Source of the DNA: a virus | DNA: 20,077 bases | IMG/VR virus record: IMGVR_UViG_3300009180_000278 | Location: 1-20,077 of that record | Strand: one strand, 5' to 3' | In this document: in pieces, positions 1-8,377 of the stretch | How the letters are laid out: the number at the start of each line of letters is the position of its first letter | Numbering within the stretch: position 1 is the stretch's first letter | Translations under genes and position numbers: made by a program | Notes under the pieces: generated by a model | What the model saw: the letters and a program-made list of their open reading frames with translations, nothing else | The model's database searches: none | What the model was told of the DNA's origin: nothing

Positions 1-1851
1 CCTTGAGTACCTTGAAGTCCTTGAGTACCCTGGGATCCTTGAAGACTTTGAGTACCTTGTGTTCCCTGAAGACCTTGAGTGCCTTGAGTACCTTGAAGAC
101 CTTGAGTACCCTGGGATCCTTGAAGACTTTGAGTACCTTGAGCTCCCTGAAGTCCTTGAAAACCTTGTGAACCTTGGGATCCTTGAAGACTTTGAGTACC
201 TTGAATACCCTGAGTTCCCTGAAGACCTTGAAGTCCTTGTGAACCTTGGGATCCTTGAAGACTTTGAGTACCTTGAGTTCCCTGAAGTCCTTGAGTACCT
301 TGTCTTCCCTGAAGACCTTGAGTACCCTGGGATCCTTGAAGACTTTGAGTACCTTGAGTTCCCTGAAGACCTTGAGTTCCCTGAATTCCTTGATCTCCTT
401 GAAGTCCTTGACCTCCTCCCCCCTGAAGACCTTGAAGTCCTTGAGTACCTTGAGTACCTTGAAGTCCTTGAAGACCGCCACCTTGAAGTCCTTGAAGACC
501 TTGAGTACCTTGTGTTCCCTGAAGACCTTGAGTACCTTGTCTTCCCTGAAGACCTTGAAGTCCTTGAGTACCCTGGGATCCTTGAAGACTTTGAGTTCCC
601 TGAATTCCTTGATCTCCTTGAAGTCCTTGACCTGGACCACCTTGAAGTCCTTGAAGTCCTTGTGTACCTTGAGAACCTTGATTACCCTGCAATCCTTGAG
701 TACCTTGGGATCCTTGAAGACTTTGAGTACCTTGAGTACCTTGTCTTCCTTGAAGTCCTTGTCTTCCTTGAGTACCTTGAGTTCCTTGAAGACCTTGAGT
801 TCCCTGAAGACCTTGAGTTCCCTGAATTCCTTGATCTCCTTGAAGTCCTTGAAGGCCACCACCCTGTAAACCTTGAAGTCCTTGAGTACCTTGAGATCCT
901 TGAAGTCCACCACCTTGAATTCCTTGAAGTCCTTGAAGTCCTTGAGTACCTTGAGTACCTTGAAGACCTTGAAGACCGCCACCTTGAAGTCCTTGAAGTC
1001 CTTGAGTACCTTGAATTCCCTGAAGTCCTTGAGCACCTTGTCTTCCTTGAAGACCTTGAGTTCCTTGAGTACCCTGAAGACCTTGTGTTCCCTGAGTACC
1101 CTGAAGACCTTGTGTTCCTTGAGTACCTTGAAGTCCTTGAAAACCTTGAGTACCTTGTCTTCCTTGAAGACCTTGAGTACCTTGAAGTCCTTGAGTACCT
1201 TGGGATCCTTGAAGACTTTGAGTACCTTGTGTTCCCTGAAGACCTTGAGCACCTTGTGAACCTTGGGATCCTTGAAGACTTTGAGTACCTTGAGTTCCCT
1301 GAAGACCTTGAGTTCCTTGAGTACCTTGGGATCCTTGAAGACTTTGAGTACCCTGGGATCCTTGTATTCCCTGAAGTCCTTGAGTACCTTGGGATCCTTG
1401 AAGACCTTGAAGACCGCCACCTTGAAGTCCTTGAAGTCCTTGAAGTCCTTGAGTACCTTGGGATCCTTGAAGACTTTGAGTGCCTTGAATTCCCTGAAGA
1501 CCTTGAGTACCCTGGGATCCTTGAAGACTTTGAGTACCTTGAGTTCCCTGAAGACCTTGAGTACCTTGTCTTCCCTGAAGTCCTTGAGTACCTTGGGATC
1601 CTTGAAGACTTTGAGTACCTTGAGTTCCCTGAAGACCTTGAGTACCTTGAGTACCTTGAAGTCCTTGAGTACCTTGAGTTCCTTGTAGACCTTGTGTTCC
1701 CTGAGTACCTTGAAGTCCTTGAAAACCTTGAGTACCTTGTCTTCCTTGAAGACCTTGAGTTCCCTGAATTCCTTGATCTCCTTGAAGTCCTTGACCTCCT
1801 CCCCCCTGAAGACCTTGAAGTCCTTGAGTACCCTGGGATCCTTGAGGTCCT
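1..1851 (-). repeat. Long collagen-like Gly-X-Y repeat block (about 9-nt unit)
   Basis: The DNA is a continuous array of 9-nt variants. On the plus strand these read CCTTGAGTA, CCTTGAAGT, CCTTGAAGA, CCCTGGGAT and similar. Read on the minus strand they give about 205 Gly-X-Y triplets, mostly GTQ, GLQ and GSQ. Larger higher-order units recur, such as GTQSLQGSQG, in which Ser (AGT) occupies a Gly (GGT) position. Gly-rich breaks that shift the triplet register by a residue occur at GGG, GGGG and GGPGQ (for example near 410-425, 470-485, 630-645 and 855-865). The block continues past position 1. Because the unit is a multiple of three, copy-number change keeps the frame. Confidence 0.93.
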
Positions 1852-3371
1852 CGAATAAGACCAACATCTACCCAATTAGTACCACTATAAACCCACAAAC
1901 GACCACTATCATCTGCCAAGACACCATTTCCCGCTGATGCTGGATACCAAGGATAAATTGTATCATTGACCGTTAATGTAGTATGAGGAGAAGATGTTGT
2001 AACTGAGGGAACACTGCCAACAATTGTAACTGATGTACCATCTTTTCCTACTAATCCTTGAATACTAGATCCTTGAGTTCCCTGAGTACCTTGTGATCCT
2101 TGAAGACTTTGAGTACCTTGTGTTCCCTGAAGACCTTGAGTACCTTGGGATCCTTGAAGACTTTGAGTACCTTGAATTCCCTGATTACCTTGAAGTCCTT
2201 GAGTACCCTGAGTACCTTGTGATCCCTGAAGACTTTGAGTACCTTGTGTTCCCTGAAGACCTTGAGTTCCCTGTGAACCTTGAAGACTTTGAGTACCTTG
2301 AGTTCCCTGAAGACCTTGAGTACCTTGAGTACCTTGAGTACCTTGGAGTCCTTGAGTACCTTGTGTTCCTTGAGTACCCTGAAGTCCTTGAGTACCCTGA
2401 GTACCCTGAAGTCCTTGAGTTCCCTGAAGTCCTTGAGTACCTTGAGTACCCTGAAGACTTTGAGTACCTTGTGTTCCTTGAAGACCTTGAGTACCTTGTG
2501 TTCCCTGAAGTCCTTGAGATCCTTGAGTACCTTGTGAACCTTGAAGACTTTGAGTACCTTGAGTACCCTGAGTACCTTGAAGTCCTTGAGTACCTTGGGA
2601 TCCTTGAATACCTTGATCTCCTTGAGTACCTTGAAGTCCTTGAGAACCTTGTGTTCCTTGAAGACCTTGAGTACCTTGAATACCTTGATCTCCTTGAGTA
2701 CCTTGAAGTCCTTGAGAACCTTGGGTTCCTTGAGGTCCTTGAATACCTTGAGTTCCCTGCAATCCTTGAGTACCTTGAGTACCTTGAGTACCCTGAACAC
2801 CTTGAACATAATCTGACCAAATAACTCCAGAACCAGTAGAAATTAAGACTGATTTAGCTACACCTACTTGATTTAAAGAATCCCTAAATTCTCCAGTAAT
2901 TCTAAATGAACCTTGAATATGTAAACTTTCGGTCGGTAATGAAGTTCCAATTCCAACTCTATTTGTTGCATCATCATAATATAATTGAGAAGCTCCAGTA
3001 AATTCTCCAGAATTATTAAAAATAACTTGATTATCATTTCCTGGAGCAAAAACTGTAATTTTTGCGGTGCTTCCTTCACCAGTTACAGTAACAGCAGCTC
3101 CAACAAATTTTAATTTAGAAAAACTATTACCTACGCCTACAAGATTGTTTTCGTCTTGAACATATATTCCAGGTTCTATCCAATACCTATCATATACTGT
3201 TCCATTATTAATTGTTACTAAAGAATAATATATTGATGATCCAGGTACTATCTTTTCTCCAGGATATCCAAGATTAGGTTCTGCTTGCTCTAATGCAAGA
3301 TACCTATTACGAGTTGTACTAAGTCCTAGAAAGGGAATTACCTTCTTTTTTCCACTTATATACCTTGTCAT
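1..3371 (-). CDS. Collagen-like tail fibre / virion adhesin, 3' end beyond window
   Basis: I found this by reading the minus strand from the ATG at 3371. The frame stays open to the left edge, giving about 1123 residues with no stop. It starts MTRYISGKKKVIPFLGLSTT. Residues 1 to about 185 are a non-repetitive head that includes a VGIGTSLPTESLHIQG fibre module. Gly-X-Y repeats follow (GTQ, GLQ, GSQ, GIQ, GDQ) from 2812 down to about 2056. A globular insert of about 65 residues (about 2050-1855) contains GRLWVYSGTNWVDVG, and a second, longer Gly-X-Y block runs to the edge. Gly-X-Y tracts in phage virion proteins usually form collagen-like triple-helical stalks. I infer a trimeric tail fibre or fibre-like decoration contacting the host. 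TAA GAG ATG links it to the upstream gene, so it is the last visible gene of the leftward operon. Codon and base composition in the repeats differ strongly from the AT-rich neighbours. The C-terminal tip, which would define receptor binding, is not visible. Confidence 0.88.
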   Translation of the reverse strand, partial: MTRYISGKKKVIPFLGLSTTRNRYLALEQAEPNLGYPGEKIVPGSSIYYSLVTINNGTVYDRYWIEPGIYVQDENNLVGVGNSFSKLKFVGAAVTVTGEGSTAKITVFAPGNDNQVIFNNSGEFTGASQLYYDDATNRVGIGTSLPTESLHIQGSFRITGEFRDSLNQVGVAKSVLISTGSGVIWSDYVQGVQGTQGTQGTQGLQGTQGIQGPQGTQGSQGLQGTQGDQGIQGTQGLQGTQGSQGLQGTQGDQGIQGSQGTQGLQGTQGTQGTQSLQGSQGTQGSQGLQGTQGTQGLQGTQGTQSLQGTQGTQGLQGTQGLQGTQGTQGLQGTQGTQGTQGLQGTQGTQGTQGLQGTQGTQSLQGSQGTQGLQGTQGTQSLQGSQGTQGTQGLQGNQGIQGTQSLQGSQGTQGLQGTQGTQSLQGSQGTQGTQGSSIQGLVGKDGTSVTIVGSVPSVTTSSPHTTLTVNDTIYPWYPASAGNGVLADDSGRLWVYSGTNWVDVGLIRGPQGSQGTQGLQGLQGGGGQGLQGDQGIQGTQGLQGRQGTQGFQGLQGTQGTQGLQGTQGTQGLQGTQGTQGLQGTQGTQSLQGSQGTQGLQGRQGTQGLQGTQGTQSLQGSQGTQGLQGIQGTQSLQGSQGTQGLQGLQGLQGGGLQGLQGSQGTQGLQGIQGSQGTQSLQGSQGTQGTQGLQGTQGTQSLQGSQGSQGAQGLQGTQGTQSLQGSQGTQGLQGTQGLQGRQGTQGFQGLQGTQGTQGLQGTQGTQGLQGTQGTQGLQGRQGAQGLQGIQGTQGLQGLQGGGLQGLQGTQGTQGLQGLQGIQGGGLQGSQGTQGLQGLQGGGLQGLQGDQGIQGTQGLQGTQGLQGTQGTQGRQGLQGRQGTQGTQSLQGSQGTQGLQGNQGSQGTQGLQGLQGGPGQGLQGDQGIQGTQSLQGSQGTQGLQGLQGRQGTQGLQGTQGTQGLQGLQGGGLQGLQGTQGTQGLQGLQGGGGQGLQGDQGIQGTQGLQGTQGTQSLQGSQGTQGLQGRQGTQGLQGTQGTQSLQGSQGSQGLQGLQGTQGIQGTQSLQGSQGSQGFQGLQGAQGTQSLQGSQGTQGLQGTQGTQGLQGTQGTQSLQGSQGTQGLQGTQ
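2051..2812 (-). repeat. First collagen-like Gly-X-Y repeat block
   Basis: About 84 Gly-X-Y triplets built from the same 9-nt units as the longer block. It begins after the head sequence IWSDYVQG and ends at GSSIQGLVGKDG, where the globular insert starts. GTQSLQG-type units with Ser at a Gly position occur about six times here. The blocks share units, which suggests they arose by duplication of a common array. Confidence 0.92.
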
Positions 3372-3374
3372 CTC

Positions 3375-4025
3375 TTATACATTACTATTTTCAAGAATAC
3401 TGCAACTAAATTCCATTTGTAATGGACCCACCAATCCCCCACTAACATATGTATGGGCAATGCCAGCAATGGATCCGGTATTGGTTGTAAATATTGTTGA
3501 GGTTCCTACATTAGTTATTGTAAAAGAAGCTTGTGGAGATGGAAATATTGTAGTAGTGATTGCAATATTATTTGAACTGCATGTGAATGCCAACCCCGAC
3601 ATTGTAACTTCATCACCTAAAGAAAAATTGTGATTACCATAGGTTGTGACTGTGGTTATTCCTGTTAAATTATTATATTTACAATCATAAACAGAGACAA
3701 TACCCGCTTGAGATCCCCTTATTACAATAGAATCCGAAATAAGTGCTGTTCTTTCCAAAACATATCGACCATCTATAATTACTAATGCATCCTCTGGAGG
3801 AATTTCTATATCTTTAACAATTCTAGTATTTCTTATATTTCCAGTTTTATTAGTTTTTCTTCTATGTGTAAATGTAACTGAAGGATAAGTATTTACACCA
3901 ACATTTGCAACTTGTGCATACAAAAGAATTGCAGATACGCCTACAGGAGTTGAATAAATTACCTGTTCTCCGGGAGCAACTGGAACGGAAAATGTTAAAA
4001 ACTTATTAACTGGTGCGACTGCCAT
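3375..4025 (-). CDS. Virion structural protein of unknown role (216 aa)
   Basis: No named family is recognised. The N-terminal half (MAVAPVNKFLTFSVPVAPGE...) looks like a compact beta-rich domain. It has FTHRRKTNKTGNIRNTRIVKDIEIPPEDALVI, followed by DGRYVLERTALISDSIVI. The C-terminal half contains TTVTTYGNHNFSLGDEVTMSG, which resembles the 'T.HGF..GD.V..SG' element common in marine phage fibre and structural proteins, though no alignment could be run. It lies between two fibre-type genes in the same operon: the upstream TAA-GAA-ATG gap is 3 nt, and a TAA-GAG-ATG gap follows. It is therefore probably a baseplate- or fibre-associated connector. There is no signal peptide or membrane segment. 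The coding call is firm; the function is only inferred from context. Confidence 0.8.
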   Translation of the reverse strand: MAVAPVNKFLTFSVPVAPGEQVIYSTPVGVSAILLYAQVANVGVNTYPSVTFTHRRKTNKTGNIRNTRIVKDIEIPPEDALVIIDGRYVLERTALISDSIVIRGSQAGIVSVYDCKYNNLTGITTVTTYGNHNFSLGDEVTMSGLAFTCSSNNIAITTTIFPSPQASFTITNVGTSTIFTTNTGSIAGIAHTYVSGGLVGPLQMEFSCSILENSNV

Positions 4026-4028
4026 TTC

Positions 4029-7000
4029 TTATCTCAATGCAAGAATTAGAGGTGTTACTTGTGCCTGAATTGCTTTATTGAAATCTCTTCCAGTAATTGT
4101 TGCGGTTGTTTGATCTACTTGAATACCTTCACCAATATTAAAGTTACCTTTTTGATCGGTACTTGTATAAGGTATTTGTGCGCCATTAAGAGCAACAATT
4201 TCATTCTCTTTAATGGGTACAGCACCCTTCAAAGGAGTTGAAGTATTTATGTCTGTACCAGTACCAATATATTCAAAAGAATGCCCACTTGTTAAAATGC
4301 GACTGATTCTCCTCATCTCAATGTCATCATCCTCATATAAAATATATGGGACAAATTCATTCAGAGTAACAGTTGTAATACCAGAAACAGTTGGAAATGT
4401 TGCTTCAGAAACTGTATAATAAATTGGTTCCATTACTGCAACTAAATCATTTGTTGGAATTCCATTAATTTTAACTCTCATATCTTGAGAAGATAGATAA
4501 TTTCTTCCACTACCAATAACATCAACACCAACAATTGATCCAGAATCATTAATTGTTGGAGAAAGTTGTGCAGCAATTCCCTCTGGTCCTAGTGGATTTT
4601 CACTATTATTATTGTAATCATAAATTGCAATATCTGGTGGAGAAGCAGAACTATATCCAGAACCGCCACTATTCACAATAATACTACTTAATTGTCTTAA
4701 TGGTGCAGTAATAATCCCAGTCTGACCAATATTATAATTTGAAAGATTAATCTTAAACCATAATGCCTGACCATCATAAGGTCTTCTTATTCGAGTTCCG
4801 TCAGTTACATCTTTAAAGGTAATTATATCTGCTTCTGCGGTTGTGGTTGTATTGACTTTTGCAGTAAATTCTGTTCTACCTAAACCAACTGCATAAAGAC
4901 CATAATTACCAAAGGATGAGTTAGAGTTTGTAAGATCACACTGCCCACCAGTATCAACATAAATTGCTTTATCGCAGTTAATTGTAAAGATAGAAACTAA
5001 CTGTGCATATCCGTTGTTTGTAATTGAAACTCCAATACCTGCCTCATTATATTGTGTAAATGAGTCACAAACCATACACTTAAGGTCTGCACCAATCTCT
5101 GTTGCAGTTGCATGATCTCCATTAATCTTCATACCAATACTTAATGGCATAAAGTTTGTACAGTTTCTTACATATGGGGATCTCCATCTTCCACTTGAAC
5201 CTTCTGTTGCAGGTCCAGGAGCAAGGTATCCAGTCACTGCACCATAAGATTTTCCTGAGATAATATCTTCAGTTATTGGTGGAAATGCAAGTGCTCCTCC
5301 ACCAGGATTAGATTCACCAGTATCACATGCAAAATTCATATTTTCAATTAGACATCCTCTCCTTACATGGAAAACATCTTTACTTAAGTTCTTGGGAACA
5401 ACAGTAACAAGTCTTAAATCTTGCCCACTTACAGATACATCTGTTCTTAATCCAATCGGATTATTTTCATAATATACACCAGATCGAATCATAACAGTAT
5501 CACCTGGTTCAGCAATCTCACAAGCGGCACCAATTGTGAGTTTTGCATCACCTTCAGTCTTTCCACCATTATCATCATTGCCATACTTAGAAACCCAAAT
5601 TAAATTTTTAGAATCTGCACCTGCTGGGGCCCATATTATTTTTCCATCAGGGTAAGTAATATTTGGTGATGCCGATGGACCTCCACCAATAATAGTAGTT
5701 ACAATACCAGCACAAACAGTAATTGCAGATACAACATTTGCACATCCAGTTAGACTATTATTGCTTCCATTATCTTTTTGAAGAGTCAAATCACGAATTT
5801 GACGAATACTACTTACACCACTTTGATATGATTTTGGTAGAGTGACATTATTAATTACATATCTTGCTAATTGTGCCGCAGTTGTAATTGCAACAATTGT
5901 AGCATCTTTGATTGAATAATTTCCACTTCCATCATTACCCGTAATATGAATCAATGAAGGTCCATTATAATAAGATAAACCGGCGCCAACAGATTGTGAG
6001 TTTCCTCCCTTAGTAATATCAAGAGTGATTGCCTTTAAAATTTTCTTAATATCATTTCTACAAGTTGAAACTCCACCAACACCAGGAACTATAAATGTAG
6101 TAGGAGTACTCTTATAATCTGTACTTGTGAGGAATCCGATTGCTTCTGCTGCAATGAAATCAAGATTCAAGCGAATCATATTGGCAGCATCAAAGAATCT
6201 GCCACCAATAATTTCGCCAGTTGTTCCAACTCCAACTTGAGTTAATACAGACCTTGGAGTTTGGTAAAAATTTACATCATACCCTACTTTGTTATTTTTA
6301 TCAATTATTGCTTTTCTAAATTTAACACTTTTTGCTAAATCAATGTCGAATTCTGGATTGTAGGTCCCTATACCAACAGAACCAATTCCAGTTGTTGTAA
6401 TTACCGTTCCACCAACTCCAACTTGAAGAGTTGAATTTAAAGATGTGGCACCATCAACAATCAGTTGATCTCTTAAAGTAGTAATTCCAGTAACATCTAA
6501 AGTTTTTTCAAGATTTGTAGTACCTTTAACAATCAGTTGATCCCTTAGAGTCGTAATTCCAATAACATCTAAAGTACTAGCAAGAGAAGTAGCACCACCA
6601 ACGATTAATTGGTTCCTTAGAGTCGTAATTCCAATAACATCTAAAGTTTTTTCAAGATTTGTAGTACCTTTAACGATTAATTGATCCCTTAAAGTAGTAA
6701 TTCCAATAACATCTAAAGTTTTTTCAAGATTTGTAGTACCTTTAACGATTAATTGATCCCTTAAAGTAGTAATTCCAGTAACATCTAAAGTACTAGCAAG
6801 AGAAGTAGCACCACCAACGATTAATTGGTTCCTTAGAGTCGTAATTCCAGTAACATCTAAAGTACTAGCAAGAGAAGTAGCACCACCAACGATTAAAAGT
6901 GTACTTATACCTACAGATCCTAAAACATCTAGATTAAATTTAGGAAGTGAAGTTCCAATTCCAACATAAGAATTTCTATAAATGTTTTTAGTCCCATCAA

Positions 7001-7808
7001 TAACATCCCAAAAATCATAAACATAAATATCGGCAATTGAAGGACTGGTAGGATTTATAAATCCTTGAATTGGATCTGTGGTAATTCCAGCACCTTTTCC
7101 AGTTTTTAAATTAAGACCTCTAAAGGAATTGACTCCGACCAAAACTTCTTCATTATAAACAAATATACCTTCAACAAAAGAAGGTTCAAATGGAGTCCAT
7201 TTAATACCTTGAGCATCTTTTGTTAAAAATGCTCCTATTACTCCCGGATTATTTGTTGAATCATATAATTGACTTGAAAATTTTACATTGCCAATAACAT
7301 CAAGTGATTGTTCCGGTACAGTGCTACCAATTCCAACCTTATTACTAATAAGTGCTGTTCCAATAACATCTAGATCCTGCCGTGGCAAATTAGTACCAAT
7401 TCCAAGTTTATTACTAATTAATGCTGTTCCAACAACATCAAGTTTTTGTCTGGGAGTAAAAATTCCAATTCCAATATTTCCAGTATCAACAGATGCAGTT
7501 AATATTGTACCACCAATCCCAACATCAAATTTTTTAGTTACTGTTAATATACCAACTTGCAAATTTTCAATATTAACATTAGATGTAAAGGTGGCAGATG
7601 TAAAACTGGCAATCCCAACAAATGTAGAAGTTCCTCCCACAAAAAGATTTTCAGGTATTACTACTGATCCAGTAAAATTTCCATTTCCTCCTCCCCCAAT
7701 TCCACCTTCACCTAAAGCGTATACATTTCCATAAATGTAGACATCCTTAAAGAACTTAGCATCCTCATTAAAATATGCTTCCTGACCTGTAACTAAAATA
7801 TCTGCCAT
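4029..7808 (-). CDS. Large fibre-like virion protein with 24-residue repeats and beta-helix domain
   Basis: This is a 1259-aa protein. Residues 1-100 include a Gly-rich turn (GEGGIGGGGNG). Residues about 100-190 hold three copies of a LDV(V/I)GTALISNK.GIG....P.Q unit. Residues about 300-465 are tandem 24-residue repeats (LDVTGITTLRNQLIVGGATSLAST and an EKT/KGTTN variant). Residues about 730-1000 (SKNLIWVSKYGNDDNGGK..., DTVMIRSGVYYENNPIGLRTDVSVSG) look like a pectin-lyase-type right-handed beta-helix. Residues about 1030-1110 carry a GGSGY...GSGRNY module. Cyanomyoviruses have similar long proteins near gp5, some annotated 'VrlC'; I recall this from memory and have not checked it. The likely role is a tail or baseplate fibre, perhaps carbohydrate-binding. 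It starts one base after the needle gene's stop, so it may attach to the baseplate centre. VGIGT..P modules link it to the collagen-like gene downstream. Confidence 0.85.
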   Translation of the reverse strand: MADILVTGQEAYFNEDAKFFKDVYIYGNVYALGEGGIGGGGNGNFTGSVVIPENLFVGGTSTFVGIASFTSATFTSNVNIENLQVGILTVTKKFDVGIGGTILTASVDTGNIGIGIFTPRQKLDVVGTALISNKLGIGTNLPRQDLDVIGTALISNKVGIGSTVPEQSLDVIGNVKFSSQLYDSTNNPGVIGAFLTKDAQGIKWTPFEPSFVEGIFVYNEEVLVGVNSFRGLNLKTGKGAGITTDPIQGFINPTSPSIADIYVYDFWDVIDGTKNIYRNSYVGIGTSLPKFNLDVLGSVGISTLLIVGGATSLASTLDVTGITTLRNQLIVGGATSLASTLDVTGITTLRDQLIVKGTTNLEKTLDVIGITTLRDQLIVKGTTNLEKTLDVIGITTLRNQLIVGGATSLASTLDVIGITTLRDQLIVKGTTNLEKTLDVTGITTLRDQLIVDGATSLNSTLQVGVGGTVITTTGIGSVGIGTYNPEFDIDLAKSVKFRKAIIDKNNKVGYDVNFYQTPRSVLTQVGVGTTGEIIGGRFFDAANMIRLNLDFIAAEAIGFLTSTDYKSTPTTFIVPGVGGVSTCRNDIKKILKAITLDITKGGNSQSVGAGLSYYNGPSLIHITGNDGSGNYSIKDATIVAITTAAQLARYVINNVTLPKSYQSGVSSIRQIRDLTLQKDNGSNNSLTGCANVVSAITVCAGIVTTIIGGGPSASPNITYPDGKIIWAPAGADSKNLIWVSKYGNDDNGGKTEGDAKLTIGAACEIAEPGDTVMIRSGVYYENNPIGLRTDVSVSGQDLRLVTVVPKNLSKDVFHVRRGCLIENMNFACDTGESNPGGGALAFPPITEDIISGKSYGAVTGYLAPGPATEGSSGRWRSPYVRNCTNFMPLSIGMKINGDHATATEIGADLKCMVCDSFTQYNEAGIGVSITNNGYAQLVSIFTINCDKAIYVDTGGQCDLTNSNSSFGNYGLYAVGLGRTEFTAKVNTTTTAEADIITFKDVTDGTRIRRPYDGQALWFKINLSNYNIGQTGIITAPLRQLSSIIVNSGGSGYSSASPPDIAIYDYNNNSENPLGPEGIAAQLSPTINDSGSIVGVDVIGSGRNYLSSQDMRVKINGIPTNDLVAVMEPIYYTVSEATFPTVSGITTVTLNEFVPYILYEDDDIEMRRISRILTSGHSFEYIGTGTDINTSTPLKGAVPIKENEIVALNGAQIPYTSTDQKGNFNIGEGIQVDQTTATITGRDFNKAIQAQVTPLILALR
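6415..6930 (-). repeat. Tandem 72-nt repeats inside the fibre gene
   Basis: The marker string acatctaaag (plus strand) recurs at exactly 72-nt spacing at 6493, 6565, 6637, 6709, 6781 and 6853. A diverged seventh copy, acatctagat, lies at 6925. Each unit encodes 24 residues. Two sequence types alternate irregularly: one reads GGATSLASTLDV, the other KGTTNLEKTLDV, each followed by (T/I)GITTLR(N/D)QLIV. Within a type the copies are nearly identical at the DNA level, which points to recent duplication or gene conversion. A diverged copy with LNSTLQVGVGG ends the array. Confidence 0.92.
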
Positions 7809-7809
7809 A

Positions 7810-8376
7810 TTACAGTCCTATAATTGAAGTTATACCACCACTAAAGGCTTTTTTAACGATATCAGCGCCAACAAAAGAACCGGCAAAGATTTGTTCCCCA
7901 AAACTAGAACCTGATGGAGCCAGATTTCCATCCAACGAATCACAATCTGCTTTATTTGCCTTAATAAGAACTCTACCAGAACCAGAATCTAATGTAATAT
8001 TTCTTCCTGCCTTAATATCTACGTCTTCATCTGCATCGATCATAATATTTTGAGCACGAATTCTGACTCTCCCATTCTTTTCTGCGGTAATACATACATC
8101 ACCATTTCTACCAGTGATTATAATATCTACGCCATTTGATTCACTCTTTTGTCCTGCGATAATTTCTATTGAACGATCATTATAAATGTGATAAGTTCCT
8201 CCTTCAGTCAACCCAGCAAGACAAACATCATTATTATCGGTAACTGCATAAAAATTATAGACATCTGTACCATTCGATCCCATTGTAGGATTGTTCATGT
8301 CCAATCTAAATTTTGGACCAAAACTGGTTATACTTCTACCCTGCCATTTTTGTTTATCAAAAGGTCTTTCTGCCAT
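7810..8376 (-). CDS. Beta-helical needle / spike protein (gp5 C-terminal-like)
   Basis: This 188-aa protein has a short-period beta pattern: VDIIITGRNGDVCITAEKNG, then RVRIRAQNIMIDADEDVDIK, then AGRNITLDSGSGRVLIKA (residues about 85-145). That pattern is typical of the intertwined triple-stranded beta-helix of phage cell-puncturing needles (T4 gp5 C-terminal domain, VgrG and gpV spikes). The N-terminal part (WQGRSITSFGPKFRLDMNNP) may dock onto the hub. The ATG follows the gp5 stop by 1 nt, and the gene ends one base before the next ATG. In T4 the needle is the C-terminal part of gp5; here it is a separate gene directly downstream of a gp5-like hub protein. I infer that it forms the membrane-piercing tip below the hub. 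The assignment rests on repeat pattern and position rather than a recognised family hit. Confidence 0.75.
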   Translation of the reverse strand: MAERPFDKQKWQGRSITSFGPKFRLDMNNPTMGSNGTDVYNFYAVTDNNDVCLAGLTEGGTYHIYNDRSIEIIAGQKSESNGVDIIITGRNGDVCITAEKNGRVRIRAQNIMIDADEDVDIKAGRNITLDSGSGRVLIKANKADCDSLDGNLAPSGSSFGEQIFAGSFVGADIVKKAFSGGITSIIGL

Positions 8377-8377
8377 T

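Noticed and set aside
59-1858. 599-aa plus-strand ORF of LEYLEDLEY-type repeats
   Set aside because: It is the antisense shadow of the collagen-like gene. The 9-nt unit lacks stops in this frame too, but the protein is a meaningless low-complexity string and the minus frame has a unique N-terminal head domain and start.
1-2812. CRISPR-like or satellite array
   Set aside because: There are no unique spacers of regular length, the units are about 9 nt and in frame, and the translation is a coherent collagen-like sequence.
682-2820. Minus-strand Ser/Arg-rich and Lys/Val-rich ORFs (682-1875, 2051-2809, 2185-2820)
   Set aside because: They are out-of-frame readings of the same repeat. The Gly-X-Y frame is the one continuous with the non-repetitive head and the globular insert.
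7288-7734. 148-aa plus-strand ORF
   Set aside because: Antisense to the repeat-containing N-terminus of the fibre protein; shadow of the VGIGT/LDVIG repeats.
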